Source: Oscarella lobularis (Eukaryota > Porifera > Homoscleromorpha > Homosclerophorida > Oscarellidae). From it: a stretch of DNA of 64,000 bases. Shown one piece after another: positions 22,571 to 35,712 of the stretch (position 1 is the stretch's first letter; every line of letters begins with the position of its first letter). The position numbers were made by a program, and so were the translations under genes. The stretch is from contig NC_089188.1 of assembly GCF_947507565.1 (NCBI RefSeq), forward strand, positions 1 through 64,000, given 5' to 3'. The notes below the pieces were generated by a model, which did not search any database, was not told the DNA's origin, and saw nothing but the letters and a program-made list of their open reading frames with translations.

Positions 22571-25424
22571 CTGAATAAATGCAGATTTAATTCTGAATAA
22601 ATGCAGAATTAATTCTGAATTAATGCAGAATTAATTCAGAATTTATTCTGAATTAATTCTGAATTAATGCAGAAAAAATGCGGAATTTATTCTGAATTAT
22701 TGCAGAATTTATTCTGAATAAATGCAGAAGTTATTCTGAATTAATGCAGAATTTATTCTGAATTAATGCAGAATTAATTCTGAATAAATGCAGAATTAAT
22801 TCTGAATTTATTCTGAACTAATGCAGAATTTATTCTGAATTAATACAAAATTAATTCTGAATAAATGCAGAATCAATTCTGAATTAATGCAGAATTAATT
22901 CAGAATTTATTCTGAATTAATGCAGAATTTATTCTGAATTAATGCAGAACTTATTCTGAATAAAAGCAGAATTTATTCTGAATTAATGCAGAATTTATTC
23001 GGAACTAATGCTGAATTTATTCTGAATAAATGCGGAATTTAAACTAAATTAATGCAGAATTTATTCTGAATTAATGCAGAATTTATTCTGAATTAAAGCA
23101 GAATTTATTTTGAATTAATGCAGAATTTATTCGGAACTAATGCCGAATTTATTCTGAATAAATGCGGAATTTAAACTAAATTAATGCAGAATTTATTCTG
23201 AATTAATGCAGAATTTATTCTGAATTAATGCAGAATTAATTCAGAATTTATTCTGAATTAATTCAGAATTTATTCTGAATTAATTCAGAATTTATACTGA
23301 ATTAATGTAGAATTAATGAAGAATTAATTCAGAATTTATTCTGAATTAATGCAGAATTTATTCTGAATTAATGCAGAACTTATTCTGAATAAAAGCAGAA
23401 TTTATTCTGAATTAATGCAGAATTTATTCGGAACTAAAGCTGAATTTATTCTGAATAAATGCGGAATTTAAACTAAATTAATGCAGAATTTATTCTGAAT
23501 TAATGCAGAATTTATTCTGAATTAAAGCAGAATTTATTTTGAATTAATGCAGAATTTATTCGGAACTAATGCCGAATTTATTCTGAATAAATGCGGAATT
23601 TAAACTAAATTAATGCAGAATTTATTCTGAATTAATGCAGAATTTATTCTGAATTAATGCAGAATTAATTCAGAATTTATTCTGAATTAATTCAGAATTT
23701 ATTCTGAATTAATTCAGAATTTATACTGAATTAATGTAGAATTAATGAAGAATTAATTCAGAATTTATTCTGAATTAATGCAGAATTTATTCTGAATTAA
23801 TGCAGAACTTATTCTGAATAAAAGCAGAATTTATTCTGAATTAATGCAGAATTTATTCGGAACTAAAGCTGAATTTATTCTGAATAAATGCGGAATTTAA
23901 ACTAAATTAATGCAGAATTTATTCTGAATTAATGCAGAATTTATTCTGAATTAAAGCAGAATTTATTTTGAATTAATGCAGAATTTATTCGGAACTAATG
24001 CCGAATTTATTCTGAATAAATGCGGAATTTAAACTAAATTAATGCAGAATTTATTCTGAATTAATGCAGAATTTATTCTGAATTAATGCAGAATTAATTC
24101 AGAATTTATTCTGAATTAATTCAGAATTTATTCTGAATTAATTCAGAATTTATACTGAATTAATGTAGAATTAATGAAGAATTAATGAAGAATTTATTCT
24201 GAATTAATGCAGAATTTATTCTGAATTAATGCAGTATTTATTCTGAATAAATACAGAAGTTATTCTGAATTAAAGCAGAATTTATTCTGAATTAATGCAG
24301 AATTTATTCTGAATAAATGCAGAATTTATTCTGAATTAATGCAGAACTTATTCTGAATTAATTCAGAATTAATTCTGAATTAATGCAGAATTTATTCTGA
24401 ATTAATGCAGAATTTATTCTGAATTAATGCAGAATTAATTCTGAATAAATACAGAATTAATTCTGAATTAATGCAGATTAAAAGATCGTGAACTTACGTA
24501 GACAAGGTGCTTCAGCTTTCTTTTCAACATTCTATATTCTTTACGAGAGCTATGCTGCCATGAAGCATCCATGATCGTATGTAAGGTGAAGAAAACGACA
24601 GGCGCTCCGTCGTGAGTCGACGATACGTCGGCGATCGTTCTAAAAGATCGCTCGTACACCCCGAAACGCCATGACGACGAAAAACTTAGCAATAACCGTT
24701 CAGAAAGTGACGGAACACGACAAGAAGTCGATCAAGAACCTCAAACTCGCTCGCTAAGCGATGCACAGGAGACGAACGACGAGCAGGGCTTTTCGAGTGT
24801 AACGCGCGCTAAAACATGGCGAAAAAATCTCACATTCTCTGAATAAACACAGAATTTATTCTGACCTAATGCAGGATTTATTCTGAATTAATTCAGAATT
24901 TATTCTGAATTAATTCAGAATTTATACTGAATTAATGTAGAATTAATGAAGAATTAATGAAGAATTTATTCTGCATTAATTCAGAATAAAATTCAGCACT
25001 AATTCAGAATAAAATCTGCATTAATTCAGAATAAATTCTGCATTAATTCAGAATAAATTCTGCATTAATTCAGAATAAATTCTGCATTAATTCAGAATTA
25101 ATTCTGAATTAATTCAGATTTTATTCTAAATTATTGCAGAAATAATTCTGATAAAATGCAAAATAAATTCTAAATTAATGTAGAATAAATGCGGAATTTA
25201 TTCTGAATAAATGCGGAATTTATTCTGAATTAATGCAGAATTTATTCTAGATTAATGCAGAATTTATTCTGAAATAATGCAGAATTTATTTTCAATTATT
25301 GCAGAATTAATTCTGAATAAATGCAGAATTAATTCTTAATTAATGCAGAATAAATCGGGAATTTTTTCTGCATTAATGCAGAATTTATTCTGAATTAACT
25401 TAGAATTTCAAGGAAGAATTGTAG
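22571..25424. repeat. AGAATT array 2 with 429-bp higher-order repeat
   Basis: The word GCAGAACTTATTCTGAATAA recurs at 22945, 23374 and 23803, giving a 429-bp higher-order period. The INO80E-like module is inserted at 24478-24838. Confidence 0.94.
24478..24838 (-). pseudogene. INO80E: INO80E-like promoter and first exon, copy 1
   Basis: Within the AT array lies a ~360-bp GC-rich island. On the minus strand ATG at 24572 opens a 75-nt exon (25 codons, phase 0) ending at 24498 before GTAAGTTC. It reads MDASWQHSSR, then KEYRMLKRKLKHLVY. The latter matches the conserved start of INO80 complex subunit E, whose N-terminal coiled coil contains a KYRNLKRKLKFLIYE-like stretch; INO80E belongs to the INO80 nucleosome remodeller. 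Nothing after the donor is present, as AGAATT repeats resume within about 10 bp. The ~260 bp upstream would be its promoter. The exon is intact, but the gene is not here. The match is short, from my knowledge of the family, so the family call is moderate. Confidence 0.6.
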
Positions 25425-25650
25425 AAGGAAAAATTGGCCCAGGACAAATTGTCCTGGGAACAAATTGTCCCCAGGAAAAATTGTCCTGGGGACAAATTGT
25501 CCCACGACAAATTGTCCGAGGACAAATTGTCCCAGGACAAATTGTCCCCAGGATAGATTGTCCCCAGGACAAATTGTCCGAGGACAAATTGTCCCAAGAC
25601 AAATTGTCCCAGGACAATTTGTCCTGGGGACAAATTGTAGCCAAGACAAA
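25425..25650. repeat. GGACAAATTGTCC junction minisatellite 6
   Basis: Mixed-orientation units between two AGAATT arrays; near-identical to 27583-27810. Confidence 0.96.
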
Positions 25651-27582
25651 TTCTGAATAAATGCAGAATTAATTCTGAATAAATGCAGAATTAATTCTGA
25701 ATTAATGCAGAATAAATGCGGAATTTATTCTGAATTAATGAAGAATTTATTCCGAATAAATGTAAAATTTATTCTGAATTAATGCAGAATTTATTCTGAA
25801 TTAATGGAGAATTTTTTCTGAATTAATGCAGAATTTATTCTGCATTAATCTAGAATAATTTCTGCATTAATGCAGAATTAATTCAGAATTTATTTAGAAT
25901 TTATTCTGAATTAATGCAGAATTTATTCTGAATTAATTTAGAATTTATTCTGAATTAATGCAGAACTTATTCTGAATAAAAGCAGAATTTATTCTGAATT
26001 AATGCAGAATTTATTCGGAACTAATGCTGAATTTATTCTGAATAAATGCGGAATTTAAACTAAATTAATGCAGAATTTATTCTGAATTAATGCAGAATTT
26101 ATTCTGAATTAAAGCAGAATTTATTTTGAATTAATGCAGAATTTATTCGGAACTAATGCCGAATTTATTCTGAATAAATGCGGAATTTAAACTAAATTAA
26201 TGCAGAATTTATTCTGAATTAATGCAGAATTTATTCTGAATTAATGCAGAATTAATTCAGAATTTATTCTGAATTAATTCAGAATTTATTCTGAATTAAT
26301 TCAGAATTTATACTGAATTAATGTAGAATTAATGAAGAATTAATGAAGAATTTATTCTGAATTAATGCAGAATTTATTCTGAATTAATGCAGTATTTATT
26401 CTGAATAAATGCAGAATTTATTCTGAATTAATGCAGAACTTATTCTGAATTAATTCAGAATTAATTCTGAATTAATGCAGAATTTATTCTGAATTAATGC
26501 AGAATTTATTCTGAATTAATGCAGAATTAATTCTGAATAAATACAGAATTAATTCTGAATTAATGCAGATTAAAAGATCGTGAACTTACGTAGACAAGGT
26601 GCTTCAGCTTTCTTTTCAACATTCTATATTCTTTACGAGAGCTATGCTGCCATGAAGCATCCATGATCGTATGTAAGGTGAAGAAAACGACAGGCGCTCC
26701 GTCGTGAGTCGACGATACGTCGGCGATCGTTCTAAAAGATCGCTCGTACACCCCGAAACGCCATGACGACGAAAAACTTAGCAATAACCGTTCAGAAAGT
26801 GACGGAACACGACAAGAAGTCGATCAAGAACCTCAAACTCGCTCGCTAAGCGATGCACAGGAGACGAACGACGAGCAGGGCTTTTCGAGTGTAACGCGCG
26901 CTAAAACATCGCGAAAAAATCTCACATTCTCTGAATAAACACAGAATTTATTCTGACTTAATGCAGGATTTATTCTGAATTAATTCAGAATTTATTCTGA
27001 ATTAATTCAGAATTTATACTGAATTAATGTAGAATTAATGAAGAATTAATGAAGAATTTATTCTGCATTAATTCAGAATAAAATTCAGCAGTAATTCAGA
27101 ATAAAATCTGCATTAATTCAGAATAAATTCTGCATTAATTCAGAATAAATTCTGCATTAATTCAGAATAAATTCTGCATTAATTCAGAATTAATTCTGAA
27201 TTAATTCAGATTTTATTCTGAATTATTGCAGAAATAATTCTGATAAAATGCAAAATAAATTCTAAATTAATGTAGAATAAATGCGGAATTTATTCTGAAT
27301 AAATGCGGAATTTATTCTGAATTAATGCAGAATTTATTCTGAATTAATGCAGAACTTATTCTGAATTAATGCAGAATTTATTCTGAATTAATGCGGAAAT
27401 TATTCTAGATTAATGCAGAATTTATTCTGAAATAATGCAGAATTTATTTTCAATTATTGCAGAATTAATTCTGAATAAATGCAGAATTAATTCTTAATTA
27501 ATGCAGAATAAATCGGGAATTTTTTCTGCATTAATGCAGAATTTATTCTGAATTAACTTAGAATTTCAAGGAAGGATTGTAG
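25651..27582. repeat. AGAATT array 3, part of a 2.1-kb duplication
   Basis: Array plus INO80E-like island plus GGACAA array repeat the 24.3-25.65 kb order at an offset of 2092 bp (island) to 2158 bp (junction array). Confidence 0.94.
26570..26930 (-). pseudogene. INO80E: INO80E-like promoter and first exon, copy 2
   Basis: This copy sits 2092 bp from copy 1 and is nearly identical to it (for example GCGATGTTTTAGCG here for GCCATGTTTTAGCG). The exon is 26590-26664 on the minus strand, 25 codons ending before GTAAGTTC. It arose with its flanks in the 2.1-kb tandem duplication, so it is not an independent capture. The exon remains intact, and no downstream exon is present. Confidence 0.6.
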
Positions 27583-27812
27583 AAGGAAAAATTGGCCCAG
27601 GACAAATTGTCCTGGGAACAAATTGTCCCCAGGAAAAATTGTCCTGGGGACAAATTGTCCCACGACAAATTGTCCGAGGACAAATTGTCCCAGGACAAAT
27701 TGTCCCCAGGATAGATTGTCCCCAGGACAAATTGTCCGAGGACAAATTGTCCCAAGACAAATTGTCCCAGGACAATTTGTCCTGGGGACAAATTGTACCC
27801 AAGACAAATTCT
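27583..27812. repeat. GGACAAATTGTCC junction minisatellite 7
   Basis: Second copy of the 25425-25650 array. Confidence 0.96.
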
Positions 27813-28588
27813 GAATAAATGCAGAATTAATTCTGAATAAATGCAGAATTAATTCTGAATTAATGCAGAATAAATGCGGAATTTATTCTGAATTAATGAA
27901 GAATTTATTCCGAATAAATGTAAAATTTATTCTGAATTAATGCAGAATTTATTCTGAATTAATGGAGAATTTTTTCTGAATTAATGCAGAATTTATTCTG
28001 CATTAATCTAGAATAATTTCTGCATTAATGCAGAATTAATTCAGAATTTATTTAGAATTTATTCTGAATTAATGCAGAATTTATTCTGAATTAATTTAGA
28101 ATTTATTCTGAATTAATGCAGAATTTATTCTGAATTAATGCAGAATTTATTCTGAATTAATGCAGAATTAATTCAGAATTTATTCTTAATTAATGCAGAA
28201 TTTATTCTGAACTAATGCAGAATTTATTCTGAATTAATACAAAATTAATGCAGAATCAATTCTGAATTAATGCAGAATTAATTCAGAATTTATTCTGAAT
28301 TAATGCAGAATTTATTCTGAATTAATGCAGAACTTATTCTGAATAAAAGCAGAATTTATTCTGAATTAATGCAGAATTTATTCGGAACTAATGCCGAATT
28401 TATTCTAAATAAATGCAGAATTTATTCTGAATTATTGCAGAATTTATTCTGAATTAATGCAGAACTTATTCGGAATTATTGCAGAATTTATTCTGAATAA
28501 ATGTAGCATTTATTCTGAATTAATTCAGAATTAATTCTGAATTAATGCATAATTTATTCTGAATTAATGCAGAATTTATTTTGAATGA
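27813..28588. repeat. AGAATT array 4
   Basis: Same 22-bp family; it runs straight into the GTAC/TATA array without a GGACAA joint. Confidence 0.94.
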
Positions 28589-31500
28589 ATTCTGGCAGGC
28601 AGTGTAAGTACTCCGCAGGCAGGCGGTGTATATATTCCGGCAGGCGGTGTATATATTCTGGCAGGCGGTGTACGTACTCCGCCAGCAGGCGGTGTATATA
28701 TTCCTGCAGGCGGTGAAGATATTCTGGCAGGCAGTGTACGTACTCCGCCAGCAGGCGGTGTATATATTCCTGCAGGCGGTGTATATATTCTCGCAGGCGG
28801 TGTACGTACTCCTCCAGCAGGCGGTGTATATATTCCGGCAAGCGGTGTAACTACTCAGCCAGCAGGCGGTGTATATATTCCGTCAAGCGGTGCACGTACT
28901 CCGCCAGCAGGCGGTGTAGATATTCCGGCAGGCGGTGTACGTACTCCGCCGGCAGGCGGTGTAGATATTCTGGCAGGCGGTGTAAGTACTCCGCCGGCAG
29001 GCGGTGTATATATTCCGGCAAGCGGTGTACCTACTCCGCCAGCAGGCGGTGTATATATTCCGGAAAGCGGTGTACGTACTCCGCCAGCAGGCGGAGTAGA
29101 TATTTTAGCAGGCGGTGTACGTACTCCGCCGGCAGGCGGTGTATATATTCTCGCAGGCGGTGTACGTACTCCGCCCGCAGGCGGTGTATATATTCCCGCA
29201 GGCGGTGTACGTACTCCGCCGGCAGGCGGTGTATATATTCCGGTAAGCTGCGTACGTACTCCGCCGCCAGGCGGTGTACGTACTCCGCTGGTAGGCGGTG
29301 TACGTACTCCGCCGGCAGGCGGTGTACGTACTCCGCCGGTAGGCGGTGTACGTACTCCGCCGGCAGGCGGTGTACGTACTCCGCCGGTAGGCGGTGTACG
29401 TACTCCGCCGGCAGGCGGTGTATATAATCTGGCAGCCGGTGTATATATTCTGGCAGGCGGTGTACGTACTCTGCCCGCAGGCGGTGTACGTACTCCGCCG
29501 GCAGACGGCGTATATATTCCGGCAGGCGGCGTATATATTCCGGCAAGCGGTGTACGTACTCCGCCAGGAGGCGGTGTAGATATTCTAACAGGCGGTGTAT
29601 TCCGGCAGGCGGTGTATATATTCCGGCAAGCGGTGTATATATTCCGGCAGGCGGTGTATATACTCCGGCAAGCGGTGTACGTACTCCGCCAGCAGGCAGT
29701 GTAGATATTCTAACAGGCGGTGTATTCCGGCAGGCGGTGTATATATTCCGGCAGGCGGTGTACGTTCACTGCCAGAGGCGGTGTATATATTCCGGCAGGC
29801 GGTGTATTCCGGCCGGCGGTGTAGATATTCTGGCAGGCGGTGTACGTACTCCGCCAGCAGGCGGTGTATATATTCCGGCAAGCGGTGTATATATTCAGGC
29901 AGGCGGTGTATATATTCTGGCAGGCGGTGTAAGTACTCAGCCAGCAAGTGGTGTATATTTTCCGGCAAGCGGTGTACGTACTACGCCAGCAGGCGTTGTA
30001 TATATTCCGGCAGGCGGTGTATATATTCTGGGAGGCGGTGTACGTACTCGTCCAGAAGGCGGTGCATATATTCCGTCAAGTGGTGCACGTACTCCGCCAG
30101 CAGGCTGTGTACATATTCTGGCAGGCGGTGTAGATATTTTGGCAGGCGGGGTATATATTCTGACAGGCAGTGTACCTACTCCGCCAGCAGGCGGTGTATA
30201 TATTCCGGCAGGCGGTGTAGATATTCCGGCAGGCGGTGAACGTACTCAACCAGCAGGCGGTGTATATATTCCGGCAAGCGGTGTAGATATTTTGGCAGGC
30301 GGTGTATATATTCTGGCAGGCGGTGTACGTACTCCGCCGGCAGGCGGTGTATATATTCCGGAAAGAGGTGTATATATTCCGGAAGGCAGTGTACGTACTC
30401 CGCCGGAAGGCGGTGTATATACTCCGGAGAGCGGTGTATATATTCCGGAAGTCAGTGTACGTACTCCGCCGGCAGGCTTTGTATATATTCCGGCAAGCGG
30501 TGTATATATTACGGCAAGCGGTGTACGTACTTCGCCGGCAGGCGGTGTATATATTACGGCAAGCGGTGTACATTCTCCGGAGGCAGGCGGTGTATATATT
30601 ACGGCAAGCGGTGTACATACTCCGCGGGCAGGCGGTGTATATATTCCGGCAGGCGTGTACGTATTCCGCCGGAGGCGGTGTATATATTCCGGCAAGCGTT
30701 GTATATATTCCGGAAGGCAGTGTACGTACTTTGCCGACAGGCGGTGTATATATTCCGGCAGGCGTGTACGTACTCCGCCGGCAGGCGGTGTATATATTCC
30801 TGCAGCCGTGTACGTACTCTGCCAGCAGGCGGTGTGTATATTACGGCAAGCGGTGTACGTACTCCGCCGGCAGGCGGTGTATATATTCCGGCAGGCGGTG
30901 TATATATATTCCGGCAAGCGGTGTACGTACTCCGCCGGCAGGCGGTGTATATATTCCGGCAAGCGGTGTACGTACTCCACCGGCAGGCGGTGTATATATT
31001 CCGGCAGGCTGTGTATATATTCCGGCAGGCGTGTACGTACTCCGCCAGCAGGCGGTGTATATATTCCGGCAGGCGTGTACGTACTCCGCCGGCAAGCGGT
31101 GTATATATTCCGGCAAGCGGTGTATATATTCCGGCAGGCGTGTACGTACTCCGCCAGCAGGCGGTGTATATATTCCGGCAGGCGGTGTATATATTCCGGC
31201 AGGCGGTGTACGTACACCGCCGGCAGGCGGTGTATATATACCGGCAGGCGTGTACGTACTCCGCCGGCAAGCGGTGTATATATTCCGGCAGGCGTGTACG
31301 TACTCCGGCGGCAAGCGGTGTATATATTGCGGCAGGCGTGTACGTACTCCGGCGGCAAGCGGTGTATATATTCCGGCAGGCGGTGTATATATTCCGGCAG
31401 GCGGTGTACGTACACCGCCGGGAGGCGGTGTATATATTCCGGAAAGCGGTGTATATATTCTGGAAGGCAGTGTACGTAATCCGCCGGAAGGCGGTGTATA

Positions 31501-31728
31501 TATACCGGCAGGCGTGTACTTACTCCGCCGGCAAGCGGTGTATATATTCCGGCAGGCGGTGTATATATTCCTGCAGGCGTGTACGTACTCCGCCGGCAAG
31601 CGGTGTATACATTCCGGCAGGCGGTGTATATATTCCGGCAAGCGGTGTACGTACTCCGCCGGCAGGCGGTGTATATATTCCGGCAGGCGGTGTATATATT
31701 CCGGCAAGCGGTGTATATATTCCGGCAA
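28589..31728. repeat. GTACGTAC/GTATATAT 21-24 bp composite array
   Basis: Two unit types alternate: GTATATATTCCGGCAGGCGGT (21 bp) and GTACGTACTCCGCCGGCAGG plus CGGT (24 bp). Both share a CGGCAGGCGGT core and differ in the TATA or GTAC part. Long ORFs on both strands (RQAVYIF, LPEYIHR, GGVRTPPAG) follow from the composition. Confidence 0.96.
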
Positions 31729-32115
31729 GAAACTACAACGGCTACAACTACAACAACTACCACAACGGCTACAAAGGCTACAACGACTACAACGGCTACA
31801 ACGACTACAACGACTACAACGGCTACAATGACTACAATGACTGCAACGGCTACAATGACTACAACGACTACAATCACTACAATGACTACAACGACTAAAA
31901 CGGCTACAACGGCTACAATGACTACAATGACTGCAACGGCTACAATGACTACAACGACTACAATCACTACAATGACTACAACGACTAAAACGGCTACAAC
32001 GGCTACAATGACTACAATGACTGCAACGGCTACAACGACTACAACGGCTACAACGGTACAACGGCTACAACGACTACAACGGCTACAACGACTACAACGA
32101 CTACAACGGCTACAA
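31729..32115. repeat. TACAACGAC array
   Basis: Nine- and twelve-bp combinations of TACAACGGC and TACAATGAC are present. One plus frame reads asparagine-tyrosine repeats (NGYNDYNDY). A 60-70 bp block with ACGACTAAAACGGC is duplicated within it. Confidence 0.95.
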
Positions 32116-32968
32116 CGGTGTATATATTCCGGAAGGCAGTGTACGTACTTTGCCGACAGGCAGTGTATATATTACGGAGGCGGTGTACATACTCCGCGGG
32201 CAGGCGGTGTATATATACCGGCAGGCGTGTACGTACTCCGCCGGCAAGCAGTGTATGTATTCCGGCAGGCGTGTACGTACTCCGCCGGCAAGCGGTGTAT
32301 ATATTCCAGCAGGCGTGTACGTACTCCGCCGGCAAGCGGTGTAGATATTCCGGCAGGCGTGTACGTACTCCGCCGGCAGGCGGTGTATATATTCCGGCAG
32401 GCGGTGTATACATTCCGGCAGGCGGTGTACGTACTCCGCCGGCAGGTGGTGTATATATTCCGGAAAGCGGTGTATATATTCCGGAACGCAGTGTACGTAC
32501 TCCGCCAAAGGCGGTGTATATATACCGGCAGGCGTGTACGTACTCCGCCGACAGGCGGTGTATATACTCCGGAGAGCGGTGTATATATTCCGGAAGGCAG
32601 TGTACGTACTCCGCCGGCAGGCTTTGTATATATTCCGGCAAGCGGTGTATATATTACTGCAAGCGGTGTACGTACTTCGCCGGCAGGCGGTGTATATATT
32701 ACGGCAAGCGGTGTACATACTCCGGAGGCAGGCGGTGTATATATTACGGCAAGCGGTGTATATATTCCGAAGGGCAGTGTGCGTACTCCGCCGGAAGGCG
32801 GTGTATATATACCGGCAGGCGTGTACGTACTCCGCCGGAAAGGGGTGTATATATTCCGGAAGGCGATGTATATATTCCGGCAAGCGGTGTATATATTCCG
32901 GCAAGCTGTGTATATATTCCGGGAAGAAACTACAACGGCTACAACTACAACAACTACCACAACGGCTA
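32116..32968. repeat. GTAC/TATA array, second block, with TACAAC tail
   Basis: Resumption of the 28.6-kb family. It closes at 32926-32968 with the same ACTACAACGGCTACAAC segment that ends the first block, so block plus tail was copied as a unit. Confidence 0.94.
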
Positions 32969-33568
32969 CAAAGGACCTGAAGATAAAGTTGAGGGCCTAG
33001 ACTTTGATTATAAGGACCTGAAGACAAAGTTGATGGCCTGAACTTTGATTATAATAGCCTGAAGATAAAGTTGAGGGCCTAAACTTTTATTCTAAGGGCC
33101 TGAAGATAAAGTTGAGGGCCTAGACTTTGATTCTAAGGGCCTGAAGATAAAGTTGAGGGCTTAAACTCTAATTCTAAGGCCCTGAAGATAAACTTGAGGG
33201 CATAGACTTTGATTCTAAGGCCCTGAAGATAAAGTTGAAGGCCAAAACTTTGATTCTAAGGCCCTGAAGAGAAATTTGAAGGCCCAAACTTTGATTCTAA
33301 GGGTCTGAAGTTAAAGTTCAGAGCTAAAACTCTGATTATAAGGACTTCAAGATAAAGTTGAGGGCCTAGACTTTGATTCTAAGGACCTGAAGATAAAGTT
33401 GATGGCCTAAACTTTGATTCTAAGAGCCTGAAGATAAAGTTGAGGGCCTAAACTTCTTTGTAAGGGCCTGAAGATAAAGTTGAGGGCCTAAACTCTGATT
33501 CTAAGGCCCTGAAGATAAAGTTGAGAGCCTAGACTTTGATTCTAAGGCCCTGAAGATAAAGTTGAGGG
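32969..33568. repeat. 41-bp repeat, array 1
   Basis: The unit combines GGACCTGAAGATAAAGTTGA, GGGCCTAAACTTTGATTCTA and A (41 bp). About 15 copies. Confidence 0.95.
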
Positions 33569-35712
33569 CCCAACGGGTCTCTCCTGTAATAAATTACAGC
33601 GAAATTACAGGGGTTAGCCAAAGGGTCTCTCCTGTAATAAATTACAGCGAAATTACAGGGGCTAGCCAAAGGGTCTCTCCTGTAATAAACTACAGCGAAA
33701 TTACAGGGGGTTAGCAAACGGGTCTCTCCTGTAATAAACTACAGCGAAATTACAGGGGGTTAGCCAACGGGTCTCTCCTGTAATAAATTACAGCGAAATT
33801 ACAGGGGGTTAGCCAACGGGTCTCTCCTGTAATACATTACAGCGAAATTAGAGGGGGTTAGCCAACGGGTCTCTCCTGTAATAAATTACAGCGAAATTAC
33901 ATGGGGTTAGCCAACGGGTATCTCCTGTAATAAATTACAGCGAAATTACAGGGGGTTAGCCAACGGGTCTCTCCTGTAATAAATTACAGCCAAACAAAAG
34001 AGGCTAGCCAACGGGTCTCTCCTGTAATAAACTACAGCGAAATTACAGGGGCTAGCCAACGGGTCTCTCCTGTAATAAATTACAGCGAATTTACAGGGGT
34101 TAGTAAACGGGTCTCTCCTGTAATAAATTACAACGAAATTACAGGGGGTTAGCAAACGGGTCTCTCCTGTAATAAATTACAGCGAAATTACTGGGGCTAG
34201 CCAAAGGGTCTCTCCTGTAATAAAATACAGCGAATTTACAGGGGGTTAGTAAACGGTTAACTCCTGTAATAAATTACAGCAAATTTACAGGGGGTTAGCC
34301 AACGGGTCTCTCCTGTAATAAATTACAGCAAAATTACAGGAGGTTAGCCAACGGGTCTCTCCTGTAATAAATTACAGCGAAATTACAGGGAGCTAGCCAA
34401 CGGATCTTTCCTGTAATAAATTACAGCGAAATTACAGGGGCTGGCAAAAGGGTCTCTCCTGTAATAAATTACAGCGAACTTACAGGGGCTAGCCAACGGG
34501 TCTCTCCTGCAATAAATTACAACGAAGTTACAGGGGGCTAGCCAACGGGTCTCTCATGTAATAAATTACAGCGAATTTACAGGGGCTAGCCAACGGGTCT
34601 CTTCTGTAATAAATTACAGCGAAATTACAGGGGGTTAGACAACGGGTCTCTCCTGTAATAAATTACAGCGAAATTACAGGGGGTTAGCAAACGGGTCTCT
34701 CCTGTAATAAATTACAGCGAATTTACAGGGGGTTAGCCAACGGGTCTCTCCTGTAATAAATTACAGCCAAATTAAAGAGGCTAGCCAACGGGTCTCTCCT
34801 CTAATAAATTACAGCGAAATTACAGGGGCTACCTAACGGGTCTCTCCTGTAATAAATTACAGCGAAATTACAGGGGATAGCTAACGGGTCTCTCCTGTAA
34901 TAAATTACAGCGAAATTACAGGGGGTTAGCAAACAAGTCTCTCCTGTAATAAATTACAGCGAAATTGCAGGGGGTTAGCAAACAAGTCTCTCCTGTAATA
35001 AATTACAGCGAAATTACAGGGGGCTAGCCAACGGATCTTTCCTGTAATAAATTACAGCAAAATTACAGGGGCTAGCCAACGGGTCTCTCCTGTAATAAAT
35101 TACAGCGAAATTACAGGGGCTAGCAAAAGGGTCTCTCCTGTAATAAATTACAGCGAACTTACAGGGGCTAGCCAACGGGTCTCTCATGTAATAAATTACA
35201 GCGAATTTACAGGGGCTAGCCAACGGGTCTCTTCTGCAATAAATTACAGCGAAATTACAGGGGGTTAGCAAACGGGTCTCTCCTGTAATAAATTACAGCG
35301 AAATTACAGGGGGTTAGCAAACGGGTATCTCCTGTAATAAATTACAGCGAATTTACAGGGGGCTAGCCAACGCGTCTCTCCTGTAATAAACTACAGCGAA
35401 ATTACAGGGGGTTAGCCAACGGGTCTCTCCTGTAATAAATTACAGCGAAATTACAGAGGCTAGCTAACGGGTATCTCCTGTAATAAATTACAGCAAATTT
35501 ATAGGGGCTAGCCAATGGGACTCTCCTGTAATAAACTACAGCGAAATTACAGGGGGCTAGCCAACGGGTCTCTCCTGGAATAAATTACAGCGAAATTAGA
35601 GGGGCTAGACAACGGGTCTATCCTAATAATAAATTACAGCGAAATTACACGGGGTTAGCCAACGGGTCTCTCCTGTAATAAATTACAGCGAACTTACATG
35701 GGCTAGCTAAGG
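33569..35712. repeat. 50-bp repeat, array 2
   Basis: About 43 units of the CTCCTGTAATAAATTACAGC family. The switch from the 41-bp unit occurs inside a shared GGGCCCAA(C/A)GGG word. Confidence 0.96.

Noticed and set aside
19335-22574. Open reading frames above 1000 codons on both strands
   Set aside because: They follow from a stop-free purine repeat unit; all frames are low-complexity and continue into neighbouring repeats.
24468-24692. 74-codon minus-strand ORF around the INO80E-like exon
   Set aside because: It uses a non-ATG start and reads through a strong GTAAGT donor; the 25-codon exon in the same frame fits a known family.
29737-33041. Long ORFs of 150-580 codons on both strands
   Set aside because: Composition of the GTAC/TATA repeat removes stops in several frames at once, with no consistent start or splice pattern.
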